Assembly (NCBI GenBank): GCA_003132205.1
Contig: PKWY01000033.1
Location: 1 to 40,500, forward strand
DNA: 40,500 nt
DNA from: Acidimicrobiaceae bacterium
Lineage (GTDB): Bacteria > Actinomycetota > Acidimicrobiia > Acidimicrobiales > RAAP-2
Direction: 5' to 3'
The notes under the pieces were generated by a model. That model worked only from the letters and a program-made list of their open reading frames with translations, was not told where the DNA came from and did no database searches. Both the position numbers and the translations under genes were made by a program. Below, one piece after another: positions 24,480-34,505 of the stretch (its first letter is position 1; every line of letters starts with the position of its first letter).

Positions 24480-25622
24480 ATGCGCTGCATCGTGAGCCAC
24501 GACCAGCCACCCTCGACGTACCCCCACGTTCGCGTGGATGGCGACGCGACCGAGCGCGGGCGCGAGTACGGTCGCCAAGCTCGCTCGCGCATCGAGAAGT
24601 CGATTAGCGCCTACCGCGACGTCTTCAACTACTACGCGGGCTGGGACTGGTCCACGGTTCGCGAATTCGCGGCCGGTTTCGAAGCGCCAATCAAGGCCTT
24701 CGGTTCCAAATATCTTGAAGAATTGCACGCGATCGCTGAGGGAGCCGGCGTCGACGCCCTCGACATCGTGGCGATCAACGTGCGTACCGAGATCATGTAC
24801 TCGGCCAAGGCACGCGACGCCGCCAGATCCCTGCCCGGTGAATGCAGCGCCTTCGCGCTCATCCCGCCCCCCGGTGCCAGCGAACCGCTGGTGCTCGGCG
24901 AGAACTGGGACTGGCTCACGCACGCCTTTGACACTCTGGTCGTGCTCGAGGCGACCCAGGACACCGGCCCCGCCTACGTGACCGTCGTCGAGGCGGGTCT
25001 GCTCGCCAAGATGGGCATGAACTCCGCGGGGCTCGGTCTCGCGACGAACGCGCTCGCGAGCGGCAGCGACATGGGCGAACCGGGCCTGCCCTATCACGTG
25101 ATGCTGCGGGCGATTCTTGACTGCGAGCGGGTCTCCGAGGCGTTCGCGTTGATTCAAGGTGCCCACCGCTCCTCATCCGCCAACTACCTTGTCGCCCACC
25201 GTGACGGCTCCGCGATGGACATCGAGGCGACGCCGGGCGATTTCTCGCGGGTGCATCTGCACGCAGCGCAGAACAACGTGTTGCTTCACACGAATCATTT
25301 CCTTTCGCCCACCTTTGACGATGTGGACGTGTCGCTGTGGGTCATGCCCGACAGCCCTGTTCGCCTCGCGCGACTGCGCGCGGGGCTGAGCGGTGCCCAG
25401 CCCTCACTCGCCAGGGTCCGCAAACTGCTGAGCGACCACGCCAACTACCCCTTCTCGATCTGCTGTCATCCGAGCCCGCACGACGACCCCATTGATCAGG
25501 GCGCCACGATTGCCTCAGTGCTGATGAACCTCGAAGACGCCACCATGTGGTTGGCGGACGGTCTACCCTGTGCAATGCCGTATCGGGAACTCAACTTCCA
25601 AGAACTGTTCGCGGGGTCGTGA
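24480..25622 (+). CDS. C45-family Ntn-hydrolase (acyl-CoA:6-APA acyltransferase/isopenicillin-N acyltransferase-like)
   Basis: About 380 residues. Members are made as a precursor that cuts itself before a cysteine, which then becomes the N-terminal nucleophile. Here the candidate is C122 in PGECSAFALIPP; usual is GCTS/DCTS. Supporting segments are RGREYGRQARSRIEKSIS near the start, VAINVRTEIMY, LGENWDWL, and LLHTNHFLSP, which are family hallmarks. It would hydrolyse or transfer an acyl group on an amide in the cytoplasm; no signal peptide is evident. The start is uncertain: the frame extends to a GTG at 24369, with an ATG at 24480 and a GTG at 24492 nearer to the conserved part, none with a good ribosome binding site. 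It is the first gene of the dpp/amidase operon. Confidence 0.83.
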   Translation: MRCIVSHDQPPSTYPHVRVDGDATERGREYGRQARSRIEKSISAYRDVFNYYAGWDWSTVREFAAGFEAPIKAFGSKYLEELHAIAEGAGVDALDIVAINVRTEIMYSAKARDAARSLPGECSAFALIPPPGASEPLVLGENWDWLTHAFDTLVVLEATQDTGPAYVTVVEAGLLAKMGMNSAGLGLATNALASGSDMGEPGLPYHVMLRAILDCERVSEAFALIQGAHRSSSANYLVAHRDGSAMDIEATPGDFSRVHLHAAQNNVLLHTNHFLSPTFDDVDVSLWVMPDSPVRLARLRAGLSGAQPSLARVRKLLSDHANYPFSICCHPSPHDDPIDQGATIASVLMNLEDATMWLADGLPCAMPYRELNFQELFAGS

Positions 25623-25691
25623 TGACAACGACCGTCCCGACGACCAGCACTGCTTCTATGGCCACCTGGGTGGGCGGGTACTAGTCACCCC

Positions 25692-26639
25692 ATGAGTCGT
25701 TACCTCCTCCGACAGGTGCTTGGCATGGTCGTGCTGCTGCTCGTGACGAGTTTCGTCATCTACGCCAGCTTGTTCCTCGCGCCGGGCAGCCCGGACGCGC
25801 TGCTGTTCGGAGCGCACACCGTGTCGCCCGCCGTTCGCGCCGCCGTCAACCGTCAGTATCACCTCAACGACCCCTTCCTCCAGCAGTACTGGTACTGGCT
25901 CACCAACGTGCTGCACGGCAACTTCGGCACCTCGATCACCTACCGGACCCCGGTGGCGCTGCGCCTCACCGCGGCGGCGCCCGTGACGGCGTTCCTCGTC
26001 ATCTACTCGTCGATACTCATCATCGTCTCGGGTGTGGCCCTCGGCGTGCTGTCCTCGCTTCGCCCGGGCAAGCTCGACACGTTCATCATGACCGCGACGA
26101 ACATCGGCACCGCGGTGCCCACCTTCGTCGCCGGTTTGATCCTCCTCGCGTTCTTCGGCGTGAAGCTAAACTGGTTCCCCGTCTACGGGGCTGGAGCCGG
26201 GTTCTTCGATCGACTTCGCCACCTCACCTTGCCCGCGGTCGCCCTCGCCTTCTGGGCCGTGGCGTACCTGACGCGAGTGACGCGAACCAGCATGCGTGAG
26301 GAGCTGCAGGGCGACCCGGTGATGACCGCCCGGTCGCGCGGCCTGAGCCGACGCGTCGTCGTCCAGCGCCACGCGTTTCGCAACGCGCTCATCCCCGTCG
26401 TGACGGTCGCCGGTCTCCAGGTCGCGGGACTCATCGCGGGCACCGTGGTCGTCGAGCAGGTCTTCGGGCTGAACGGCCTCGGCGAGTTGCTACTCACGTC
26501 CGTGCAGGACAAGGACTTCGCCACCGTGCAAGCGGTCTCGCTGATACTCGTCGCCGCCTTCATCGTCGTGAACACCCTTGTGGACATCACGTACACGATG
26601 CTCGACCCGCGGATTCGACTCGGGGCGAACCAGCCATGA
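25692..26639 (+). CDS. dppB: Dipeptide-type ABC transporter permease, DppB-like
   Basis: A 315-residue inner-membrane permease with six predicted helices. The N-terminus (SRYLLRQVLGMVVLLLVTSF) and the LAPGSPDALLFG segment are typical of DppB/OppB subunits, as is the EAA-loop segment with RGLSRRVVVQRHAFRNALIP that docks the ATPases. It forms the channel with DppC. The start has no obvious ribosome binding site but conserves the family N-terminus. It overlaps dppC by 4 bp (ATGA) and lies 69 bp after the C45 gene. Confidence 0.92.
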   Translation: MSRYLLRQVLGMVVLLLVTSFVIYASLFLAPGSPDALLFGAHTVSPAVRAAVNRQYHLNDPFLQQYWYWLTNVLHGNFGTSITYRTPVALRLTAAAPVTAFLVIYSSILIIVSGVALGVLSSLRPGKLDTFIMTATNIGTAVPTFVAGLILLAFFGVKLNWFPVYGAGAGFFDRLRHLTLPAVALAFWAVAYLTRVTRTSMREELQGDPVMTARSRGLSRRVVVQRHAFRNALIPVVTVAGLQVAGLIAGTVVVEQVFGLNGLGELLLTSVQDKDFATVQAVSLILVAAFIVVNTLVDITYTMLDPRIRLGANQP

Positions 26640-27498
26640 GCGTCCTCTCCAACCTCACCGCACGCGAGGACCATCATCTTCTGCGCAGGATCCACAACCG
26701 GATCGGCACGGGCGGAATGGTCGCGGGCGGTTTCATGGTGTTCCTCATTGTCGCCGCCACCTTGGCCCCGTTGATATCGCCCACCTCGCCCAACGCCATT
26801 GACCTCTTGAACGTGTCGACCGGCTCGACGTGGACGCACCCGCTCGGAACGGACAATCTCGGCCGCGACACCCTCTCGCGTCTGCTGTGGGGAGCGCGGC
26901 CGAGCCTGCTCGGTCCGACGCTCGTCATATCGGTGGCGACGATCATCGCCGTGCCCCTGGCGGCGCTCGCCGGTTGGTCAGGCGGCGTCGTCGACCAGAT
27001 AGTGAGCCGATTCCTCGACCTGGTCTTCGCTTTCCCCGGAATCCTCTTGGCCATCCTCGCGGTCACCCTCTACGGCCCGGGCCTGTATCCCTGCTCGATG
27101 GCGTTGGCCCTCTCCTACATGCCGTGGATCGCGCGCGTCACGCGTTCGGAGATCCTGCGCGAACGCAACAAGCCCTATATCAAGGCGCTCGAAGTGCAAG
27201 GTCTTTCCGGCTTCGCGATCTGCGTGCGCCACCTCATTCCCAATGTCTCAGCGACAATCTGGTCGCAGGTGACGATCTCCTTTGGCTACGCCCTCATCGA
27301 CCTCGCGGCCCTCTCGTTCCTCGGACTCAACATCCTGCCCCCCGGCGCGGACTGGGGTGTGATGACCAACAACGAGAACGCCATCCTGCAGGGTGATCTC
27401 AACCAAGTCCTCTACCCGTGTCTCTTGATCATTCTCTGCGTCACTTCGGTCACCTACGTGGGCAAGCGCCTTTCTGACGAGAATACGAGGCTGCTCAA

Positions 27499-27502
<4 letters not shown>
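26636..27502 (+). CDS. dppC: Dipeptide-type ABC transporter permease, DppC-like
   Basis: A 288-residue partner permease. It has the family's N-terminal helix, the conserved HPLGTDNLGRDTLSRLLWGA segment at about 68-87, five following helices, and the EAA-type loop (YIKALEVQGLSGFAICVRHL). It ends close to a conserved PPGADWGVM motif. It overlaps both dppB (ATGA) and dppD (GTGA), so the transporter genes are translationally coupled. Confidence 0.92.
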
Positions 27503-28498
<996 letters not shown>

Positions 28499-28506
<8 letters not shown>

Positions 28507-29371
28507 CGCGACCTCCAACACCGCGACGGCCAACAAGGTCCGCCGCGTCGATGGTCCCGCCGTCGAAGTGGCCGGACTGCGGAAGGTCTTTCGTGTCAGC
28601 GGCGGCGCCGGTGGACGTCGTCACCGTGACTTCGTCGCCGTCGAAGGCGCGAGTTTCTCGCTCGAGCAGGGCCACTCCCTCGGCATCGTGGGCGAATCCG
28701 GATCGGGCAAGACCACCATCGCCCGGATGCTCGTCGGCATCGAGAAAGCGAGCGGCGGCACCATGAACGTGGCCGGTCGCGACCGGTCGGCGGCGGCGAA
28801 ATCCACTTCCGAGCGCCGCCGGCGTGGCAGCGAGATGCAGATCGTCTTCCAGGACCCCTATACCTCGCTCGATCCCCGCCAAAGCATCAACGGCTGCATC
28901 AACGAGGTCCTGAAGCTGCACCTCACGATGACCGAGCCCGAACGGCGCCAACGAATCATCGAGCTGCTCGACCAGGTCGGGCTCACCGAGCGCCAAGGAC
29001 TCGTCCTGCCCAAGAATCTCTCGGGCGGCCAGCGCCAGCGCGTGGCGATCGCGCGAGCCCTCGCCGCCGAACCGGCGGTCCTGGTGCTCGATGAAGCGGT
29101 CTCCGCGCTCGACGTCTCGATTCAGGCGCAGATCATCAACCTGCTGAACGACATTCGTGAGCGCACCAACATGGCCTACATCTTCATCAGCCACAACCTC
29201 GCCGTTGTCCGCCAAGTCACCGACCAGACGCTCGTGCTGAAGAAGGGCGTCGTCGTCGAACAGGGCGACACTGAGAAGATCCTCGACGCGCCCGAGGACG
29301 ACTACACCAAGCTGCTGCTCGCCTCGGTGCCCGAGCCGGGTTGGAAGCCACGTCGCGTCAACGTTGACTAG
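28499..29371 (+). CDS. dppF: Dipeptide-type ABC transporter ATP-binding protein, DppF-like
   Basis: A 290-residue second ATPase of the importer. Walker A is GESGSGKT (65-72), the Q-loop is in VFQDPYTSLDPRQ, the signature is NLSGGQRQRVAIA, Walker B is VLVLDEAVSALD, and the H-loop is FISHNLAVV. It lacks the long cysteine-rich extension, ending shortly after the family's ASVPEPGW segment, which is normal for some DppF proteins. It pairs with DppD to power transport. The next gene begins 42 bp on. Confidence 0.93.
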
Positions 29372-29413
29372 GTAACACCGAGAGAGGCGGCACGCTTCAA
29401 CAATGGAGGAATC

Positions 29414-30883
29414 ATGAGTGAACTTAACTACCTGTCCGCGGCCGAAGTCCTGAAGCGCTTTCGAGACAGATCCTTGTCGCCCGTCGAGTACCTGGACGCG
29501 CTCGAAGAGCGCGTCGACGAAACCGAGCCCTTGATCAACGCCGTCGCCGAGACGCTCTTTGACGAGGCGCGCGCCGCCGCCAAAGCGGCCGAGGCGGTTT
29601 ACACCTCGCGCCCGAGCGAGGCGCGCTCGCTCGAGGGTCTTCCGGTAGCGGCCAAGGCCGAGCATCCGATCAAGGGAAAGCTCTTCACTGACGGCTCGCT
29701 CGCCTTCGCGGACCGGATCGCTGACGTCACCCACCCCATCATTGACCGCATCGTTGATGCCGGCGGCATCATCCACCTGCGCACCACCACCCCGGAGTTC
29801 AGCTGCGCTCCCTTCACCCACTCCAATCTTTGGGGCGTCACGCACAACCCCTGGAATCTGGCCTTCAGCCCCGGCGGCTCATCGGGCGGGTCCGGTGCGT
29901 CACTGGCCGCGGGCACGGCGCCCCTCGCCACCGGTTCGGACATCGGCGGGTCGATCCGAATTCCCGCCTCGTTCAACGGCGTCGTTGGCTACAAGCCCCC
30001 GTACGGACGGGTGCCGGCGATGGCTCCCTACAACCTCGACACGTACTGCCACGACGGGCCCCTCGCGCGCACGGTCGCGGACTGCGCGCTCTTGCAGAAC
30101 GTCATCGTGGGTCCGCATCCACTCGACGTCGTATCCCTGCGGCCCAAGGTGACCATCCCTTCGTCATTCGAAGGCCTCGCCGGGATGCGCATCGCCTACT
30201 GCGTCAACCTGGGCGACTGGTTCGTGGATCCCGAGGTGGAGGCCAACACGCGTGGCGTCGCCGAGGCGCTGCGCGCCGGCGGCGCCGTCGTCGAAGAGGT
30301 CGCTTTGGACCTTCGCCGCGAGGACGTCGCTCGCGCCGCGGAGATCCACTTCAGCGCGATCTTCGGTTCGATTGTGGGCCTCGTCGACGACGAGTTCGCC
30401 GAGTTGCTGACGCCCTACGCGCGCAAGTTCGCCGCCATGGGCCGACGGTACTCGGCGCCGGGGCTGTTCCTCGAGGGACTCGAACTCGAGGCTGGCGTCT
30501 ACAACGTGGTAGGGCCCCTGCTCGAGCGCTACGACGCGCTGATCTGTCCCACCTCAGGCATTCCGTCGCTGATAGCGGGCGATGACTACGTCGACCTGAG
30601 CCGCAGCCTCGACGACCTCGGGGTCGAGATCGATCCGATCCACGACACCATCATGACCATCGCGTTCAACATCCTGAGCCGCTGCCCCGTGCTCGCGGTG
30701 CCGTCGGGCTGGGCCTCGAACGATGTCCCGACCGGCGTGCAGATCGTGGGTCGGACCTACGACGACGCGACGGTCTTTCGAATCGGCGCGGCGCTCGAAG
30801 AGATCCGTCCGTGGGGATACCAGCACGGACGCTATCCGCGGTTCCTCGACGCGAACGGCGTCGCGGCGAGCGCGGCGAGTTGA
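29414..30883 (+). CDS. Amidase-signature hydrolase (first of two)
   Basis: A 489-residue amidase of the Ser-cisSer-Lys class. Catalytic residues are K81 (PVAAKAEHPI), cis-Ser S156 in SPGGSSGGSGAS, and nucleophile S180 in GSDIGGSIRIPASF. The C-terminal half holds the usual substrate pocket (ICPTSGIPSL, SRCPVLAVPSG). The family includes GatA, 6-aminohexanoate cyclic-dimer hydrolase, mandelamide hydrolase and urea/allophanate-type enzymes. No gatB/gatC lies nearby, so it is a catabolic amidase. It has an excellent GGAGGAATC ribosome binding site and follows dppF by 42 bp. In this context it would cleave an imported amide in the cytoplasm. Confidence 0.92.
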   Translation: MSELNYLSAAEVLKRFRDRSLSPVEYLDALEERVDETEPLINAVAETLFDEARAAAKAAEAVYTSRPSEARSLEGLPVAAKAEHPIKGKLFTDGSLAFADRIADVTHPIIDRIVDAGGIIHLRTTTPEFSCAPFTHSNLWGVTHNPWNLAFSPGGSSGGSGASLAAGTAPLATGSDIGGSIRIPASFNGVVGYKPPYGRVPAMAPYNLDTYCHDGPLARTVADCALLQNVIVGPHPLDVVSLRPKVTIPSSFEGLAGMRIAYCVNLGDWFVDPEVEANTRGVAEALRAGGAVVEEVALDLRREDVARAAEIHFSAIFGSIVGLVDDEFAELLTPYARKFAAMGRRYSAPGLFLEGLELEAGVYNVVGPLLERYDALICPTSGIPSLIAGDDYVDLSRSLDDLGVEIDPIHDTIMTIAFNILSRCPVLAVPSGWASNDVPTGVQIVGRTYDDATVFRIGAALEEIRPWGYQHGRYPRFLDANGVAASAAS

Positions 30884-32310
30884 GCGATGCCCCGCTCCAC
30901 CAACTGAGCGCGACGCGTCTCGCCCATTTGCTGTCCCGTCGAGAGATCTCGGCGCGCGAGGTGGTCACCGACCATCTCAAGCAGATCGAAGCCACCAACC
31001 CATTAGTGAACGCGATCGTGACGTTGGACGCAGACCGGGCGCTTGCGAGAGCCGCCTGGTGCGATGACGTCATCGTGAAGTCCGGACCGGTAGGGCCGCT
31101 GCACGGAATACCAATCGCGCACAAGGATCTGCAGGACACCGCCGGGTTGCGCACGACGTACGGCTCGCCGATCTACGCAGATCACATCCCCCTACGAAAC
31201 TCTCTCTTGGTGGAGCGTTCGAGGGCGGCGGGCGCGATCTGCGTTGGCAAGACCAACACACCCGAGTTCGGCACTGGCTCACACACCTACAACGCGGTCT
31301 TTGGCGTGACGAGGAATCCCTGGTCGACGGATCACTCGGCGGGGGGAAGCAGCGGAGGTGCCGCTGCGGCGCTCGCCGCGCGAATGGTGCCACTCGCTGA
31401 TGGTTCCGACATGGGCGGTTCTCTGAGGAATCCCGCGAGTTTCTGTAACGTCGTCGGACTACGCCCGAGCGCCGGACTCGTGCCGTCGTGGCCCGTCACC
31501 GACGGCTGGTTCACGCTGGCCGTTGACGGACCAATGGCTCGCAGTGTGCAGGACGCGGCACTGTTGTTATCGGTAATCGGGGGCCACGACCCTCGAAGTC
31601 CCATCGCATGGCCCGGATCCGCGCGGCACTTCCGTGATTCCTTGGAAAGCGACGTCCGCAGCCGGCGCATCGCGTGGTGTCCCGAGCCAGCGGGAGTCCC
31701 GGTTGACCCGCGCGTGCGCGACGTATTGGAAACCACCGCTCGCGCCGCCTTCGAGGCGTTGGGAGTGGAACTCGTCGATGAGCAACCGAACCTCGACGGA
31801 GCCGAGGAGTCGTTCCTCGTCCTGCGGGCCTGGCACTACGCGATGAGCCTCGGCGACGACTACCGGAGCCATCGCGGCGAGCTCAACGACGACGTGGCGT
31901 GGAATATCGAACTGGGACTCGGCCTTCGCGCTGAACAGATCGCCGAGGCAATCGAAACTCGCACCGCGCTCTACGAACGCATCGCCACCTTCATGCAACA
32001 TGTGGACGCAATTGCCATGCCCGTCAGCCAAGTACCGCCGTTTCTCGCGAGCGAGCGCTGGGTGACGAGTATCAACGACGAACCGCAGCTCACCTATCTC
32101 GACTGGATGCGCTCGTGCTATCTGGTGAGCGCCACCGGCCTGCCCTCAATCTCGGTGCCGTGCGACTTCACCGGCGAAGGGTTGCCGGTCGGGCTGCAGC
32201 TGGTTGGTCAGCCCTGCGGCGACTTCGCGCTTTTGGAGCTGGCGCACGCCACCGAGACCGCCATGGGCGCGAGTACTGCGTGCCCTCCCATGGCCCTCGG
32301 CGCTTCCTAG
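30880..32310 (+). CDS. Amidase-signature hydrolase (second of two)
   Basis: A 476-residue paralogue-type amidase, clearly different from its neighbour. Catalytic K82 (GIPIAHKDLQ), cis-Ser S157 in SAGGSSGGAAAA, and nucleophile S181 in DGSDMGGSLRNPASF. The start is a TTG overlapping the previous stop (TTGA), preceded by GCGAG; the frame itself extends upstream inside the first amidase, which is not a sensible start. The conserved C-terminal SVPCDFTGEGLPVGLQLVGQ segment is typical. Its more GatA-like core suggests an aliphatic or aryl amide substrate, but this cannot be settled from sequence. Confidence 0.9.
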   Translation: MSDAPLHQLSATRLAHLLSRREISAREVVTDHLKQIEATNPLVNAIVTLDADRALARAAWCDDVIVKSGPVGPLHGIPIAHKDLQDTAGLRTTYGSPIYADHIPLRNSLLVERSRAAGAICVGKTNTPEFGTGSHTYNAVFGVTRNPWSTDHSAGGSSGGAAAALAARMVPLADGSDMGGSLRNPASFCNVVGLRPSAGLVPSWPVTDGWFTLAVDGPMARSVQDAALLLSVIGGHDPRSPIAWPGSARHFRDSLESDVRSRRIAWCPEPAGVPVDPRVRDVLETTARAAFEALGVELVDEQPNLDGAEESFLVLRAWHYAMSLGDDYRSHRGELNDDVAWNIELGLGLRAEQIAEAIETRTALYERIATFMQHVDAIAMPVSQVPPFLASERWVTSINDEPQLTYLDWMRSCYLVSATGLPSISVPCDFTGEGLPVGLQLVGQPCGDFALLELAHATETAMGASTACPPMALGAS

Positions 32311-32389
32311 CCCCGGAGCCTGTACGTAGAGTTGACGGATTCGCGTGTAGGTCATCACCGAGATCGCCGCACCCATCGAACGCGTATGG

Positions 32390-32755
32390 ATGGCGTTGAC
32401 GCAAATTGACGAGATCCGTGTTTGGAACGGCGTAGTGCCCTTCGACGCGGCTGACCGGTATCCCGAGGCCGACCTGCGCGCGCGCTGGCGCAGCGCCATT
32501 GGACCGGTGCAGCTGGTGCTGCACGACCACATCGTGGCCGTCGAGCAGAACCGGCGGATCGACTCCCTCATCGGCATCGCCCTCGTGCGGGTCAATGAGG
32601 AGTACGTGCTCACTCCAGGCGCCGAAGTTGCCACGACCCTCGTGACGGATGATGACGTCCGCTCGAAACTCCGCGGGCGAGACTGGCTCGCGGTGCGACT
32701 CGCGAGGGCCAACATCGTCACCTCGATGTCGCGTCTGAAATGCTACTGCGAGTGA
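32390..32755 (+). CDS. SRPBCC-family (START-like) protein, possibly with a damaged 5' end
   Basis: The 121 residues from ATG 32390 (MALTQIDEIRVWNGVVPFDA) fit the polyketide cyclase/dehydrase-like SRPBCC fold, of the type that binds a hydrophobic ligand. The conserved N-terminal strand, ITEIAAPIERVW, lies upstream in the same frame at 32354-32389 but has no start codon because a TAG sits at 32348-32350. Removing one base there would join it to a TTG-started frame (LTDSRV) at 32332, so a frameshift is likely. Function unknown; it follows the second amidase by about 80 bp. Confidence 0.6.
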   Translation: MALTQIDEIRVWNGVVPFDAADRYPEADLRARWRSAIGPVQLVLHDHIVAVEQNRRIDSLIGIALVRVNEEYVLTPGAEVATTLVTDDDVRSKLRGRDWLAVRLARANIVTSMSRLKCYCE

Positions 32756-32828
32756 GTTGCTCCGCCAAGGCCAGCGACGTCACCGACGTGGATTGCACGA
32801 CCCGCTCGCCGTCGCCGTGTCGGAACGA

Positions 32829-34244
32829 TCAACCGACGAACGACGTTGGATCGAGAAGAGTCAAGCGACGAACCAGCGCTGACGGCTTCTTCTCCTGATC
32901 TTCAGCCGCTTCTTTGCTCCGCATCGCTGCGCGCACTAACCAGCCTCCGATAATGCGGAATGGCTCCGGCGGCAACCTCGTTCCGGGCGTGCGGATCATG
33001 GGACTCGTTCCCCACTCATCGTCGCGCTCGAGCGCCAACGACGCCAGAATCCTGCCACCGAGGTAAGAGGGTCCCACACCATTGCCGGAGAAGCCGACAC
33101 CGAAATGAACGCGCGGGCTTCCAGCCAACCGGCCGAAGAACGGCATCGAATCGGAGGAGTAGTCCACCGCACCTGACCATGTATTGCTTATGGCCACCCC
33201 GTCGAACTTCGGGTAGGTCCGCCGGAATTGATCGATCACCTCGGGACCTCGTAGAGGCGTTGCCCACGTCGAACGGTTCATGTGATCGCGGAAGCCAATG
33301 CGGCCGCCTCCCTTGCCAAAGATGACTCGCCCATCCTTTGTCGAGCGGTAGTAATGGACCAAACGCCGTGAGTCCGAGACGGCGAGACCCGGCGTCCAAC
33401 CGACCGACGCCAGTTTTTCGGGCGCTGACGCGGTGGCGATGACGTCGCTCCCGAGAACCAGGAGATGGCGTCGAATCTCCGGGTAGTGTGCCAGCCACGC
33501 ATTGGTCGCGAGGACCAACTGACTGGTCGTGATTGTGGCCCCTGGGACGCGGACCTTGACGCCCCGTGGGGTTACCTCGTAGTTGAGCATGGGCGTCTTC
33601 TCCCAGATTGACACCCCGGCGGCGAGCGCGGCCGCGCGAAGACCTCGCACCAGAGCGGCGGGCTGGACCGTAGCAACCCCTGCTTCGAAGACACCCCCAA
33701 GGTGCCGCTCGCTACCGCTCTTCTCGAAGACTTCCTCCTTCGCGAGGGCGCGAAATGGCGAGGCGCCCGCCGAAGCGAGGGTGTTGATCGTGTCGTCCCA
33801 ACTTCCCATTTGACTCGTGTTCGTGGCCGTCCAGAGCCAACCGGCGGGCATGAAATCGGCATCGATACCGTTGGTCTCGCAGAATCTCCCCGTCTGAACA
33901 ACGGCATCCTGCGAAGCCGCCGCAATCCGAAACGCGTCGTCGGTGCTCATCAACTTCTTCAACGTGGCGAACTTCGGCCACCAGGTCATGGCGAAGCCAC
34001 CGTTTGCTCCACTGGCTCCCGCCCCGCAAATGTCTGCCTCGACGACGCCAACGCGGATCGACGGCTCAAGTTGAGCGATCTGCAGCGCGGTCCACATGCC
34101 GGTGAGCCCACCGCCGACGATGCAGACGTCAAGCGTCTGGTCGCTTTGGAGCGCAGGGGCTTCTTCGTTACCACCGCGCTCGAGGACCTGTTGCATCCAG
34201 AGGGCTCGGGGCTGATTTGATGCGTATTTCGAATCGTGGGACAC
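32829..34244 (-). CDS. FAD-dependent amine/amino-acid oxidoreductase (DadA/DAO family)
   Basis: About 471 residues. FAD-binding GxGxxG motif in DVCIVGGGLTGMWTALQIAQ (about 39-58) with the acidic end of strand 2 in VGVVEADICGAGASGANGGF; a C-terminal FAD segment HFGVGFSGNGVGPSYLGG. The DAO family oxidises amines or N-substituted amino acids to the corresponding carbonyl. It is closest in style to gamma-glutamylputrescine oxidase-like and glycine/sarcosine-oxidase-like proteins. The start is the GTG at 34244 because AGGAAGG lies 6 nt upstream of it; a TTG 6 bp earlier is too close to that site. It is divergent to the aminotransferase operon, sharing the 34245-34505 intergenic region. Confidence 0.87.
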   Translation of the reverse strand: MSHDSKYASNQPRALWMQQVLERGGNEEAPALQSDQTLDVCIVGGGLTGMWTALQIAQLEPSIRVGVVEADICGAGASGANGGFAMTWWPKFATLKKLMSTDDAFRIAAASQDAVVQTGRFCETNGIDADFMPAGWLWTATNTSQMGSWDDTINTLASAGASPFRALAKEEVFEKSGSERHLGGVFEAGVATVQPAALVRGLRAAALAAGVSIWEKTPMLNYEVTPRGVKVRVPGATITTSQLVLATNAWLAHYPEIRRHLLVLGSDVIATASAPEKLASVGWTPGLAVSDSRRLVHYYRSTKDGRVIFGKGGGRIGFRDHMNRSTWATPLRGPEVIDQFRRTYPKFDGVAISNTWSGAVDYSSDSMPFFGRLAGSPRVHFGVGFSGNGVGPSYLGGRILASLALERDDEWGTSPMIRTPGTRLPPEPFRIIGGWLVRAAMRSKEAAEDQEKKPSALVRRLTLLDPTSFVG

Positions 34245-34372
34245 AATCAACCTTCCTGTTGAGTGATTCTTTTTCTTAGGCTATTTCACTGGTTGACAAG
34301 CACGGCGGGTTCAAAGAGTGAGAGCGACTGGGAATAGTTGGTAGACCATAAATTGAAACTGCCGATGCAACT

Positions 34373-34401
34373 CACAAGCAAACAAAAACTATTTGCTTGT
34401 G
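34373..34401. promoter_or_regulatory. Perfect 10-bp inverted repeat, probable operator
   Basis: CACAAGCAAA (34373-34382), a 9-nt AT-rich centre, and TTTGCTTGTG (34392-34401) form a perfect dyad in the AT-rich region between the divergent oxidase and aminotransferase genes, 105 nt before the aminotransferase start. Length and symmetry are those of a homodimeric regulator site. A regulator gene is not adjacent. Confidence 0.5.
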
Positions 34402-34505
34402 GTACCGTCGTTTCGAAACTAGGTGGACCGCCGATCATCGATTCTCGCACCCTACAAATTGAAGTGCACAATCGTATTCGAATTAGAAAACCGGGAGGTT
34501 TTTGT

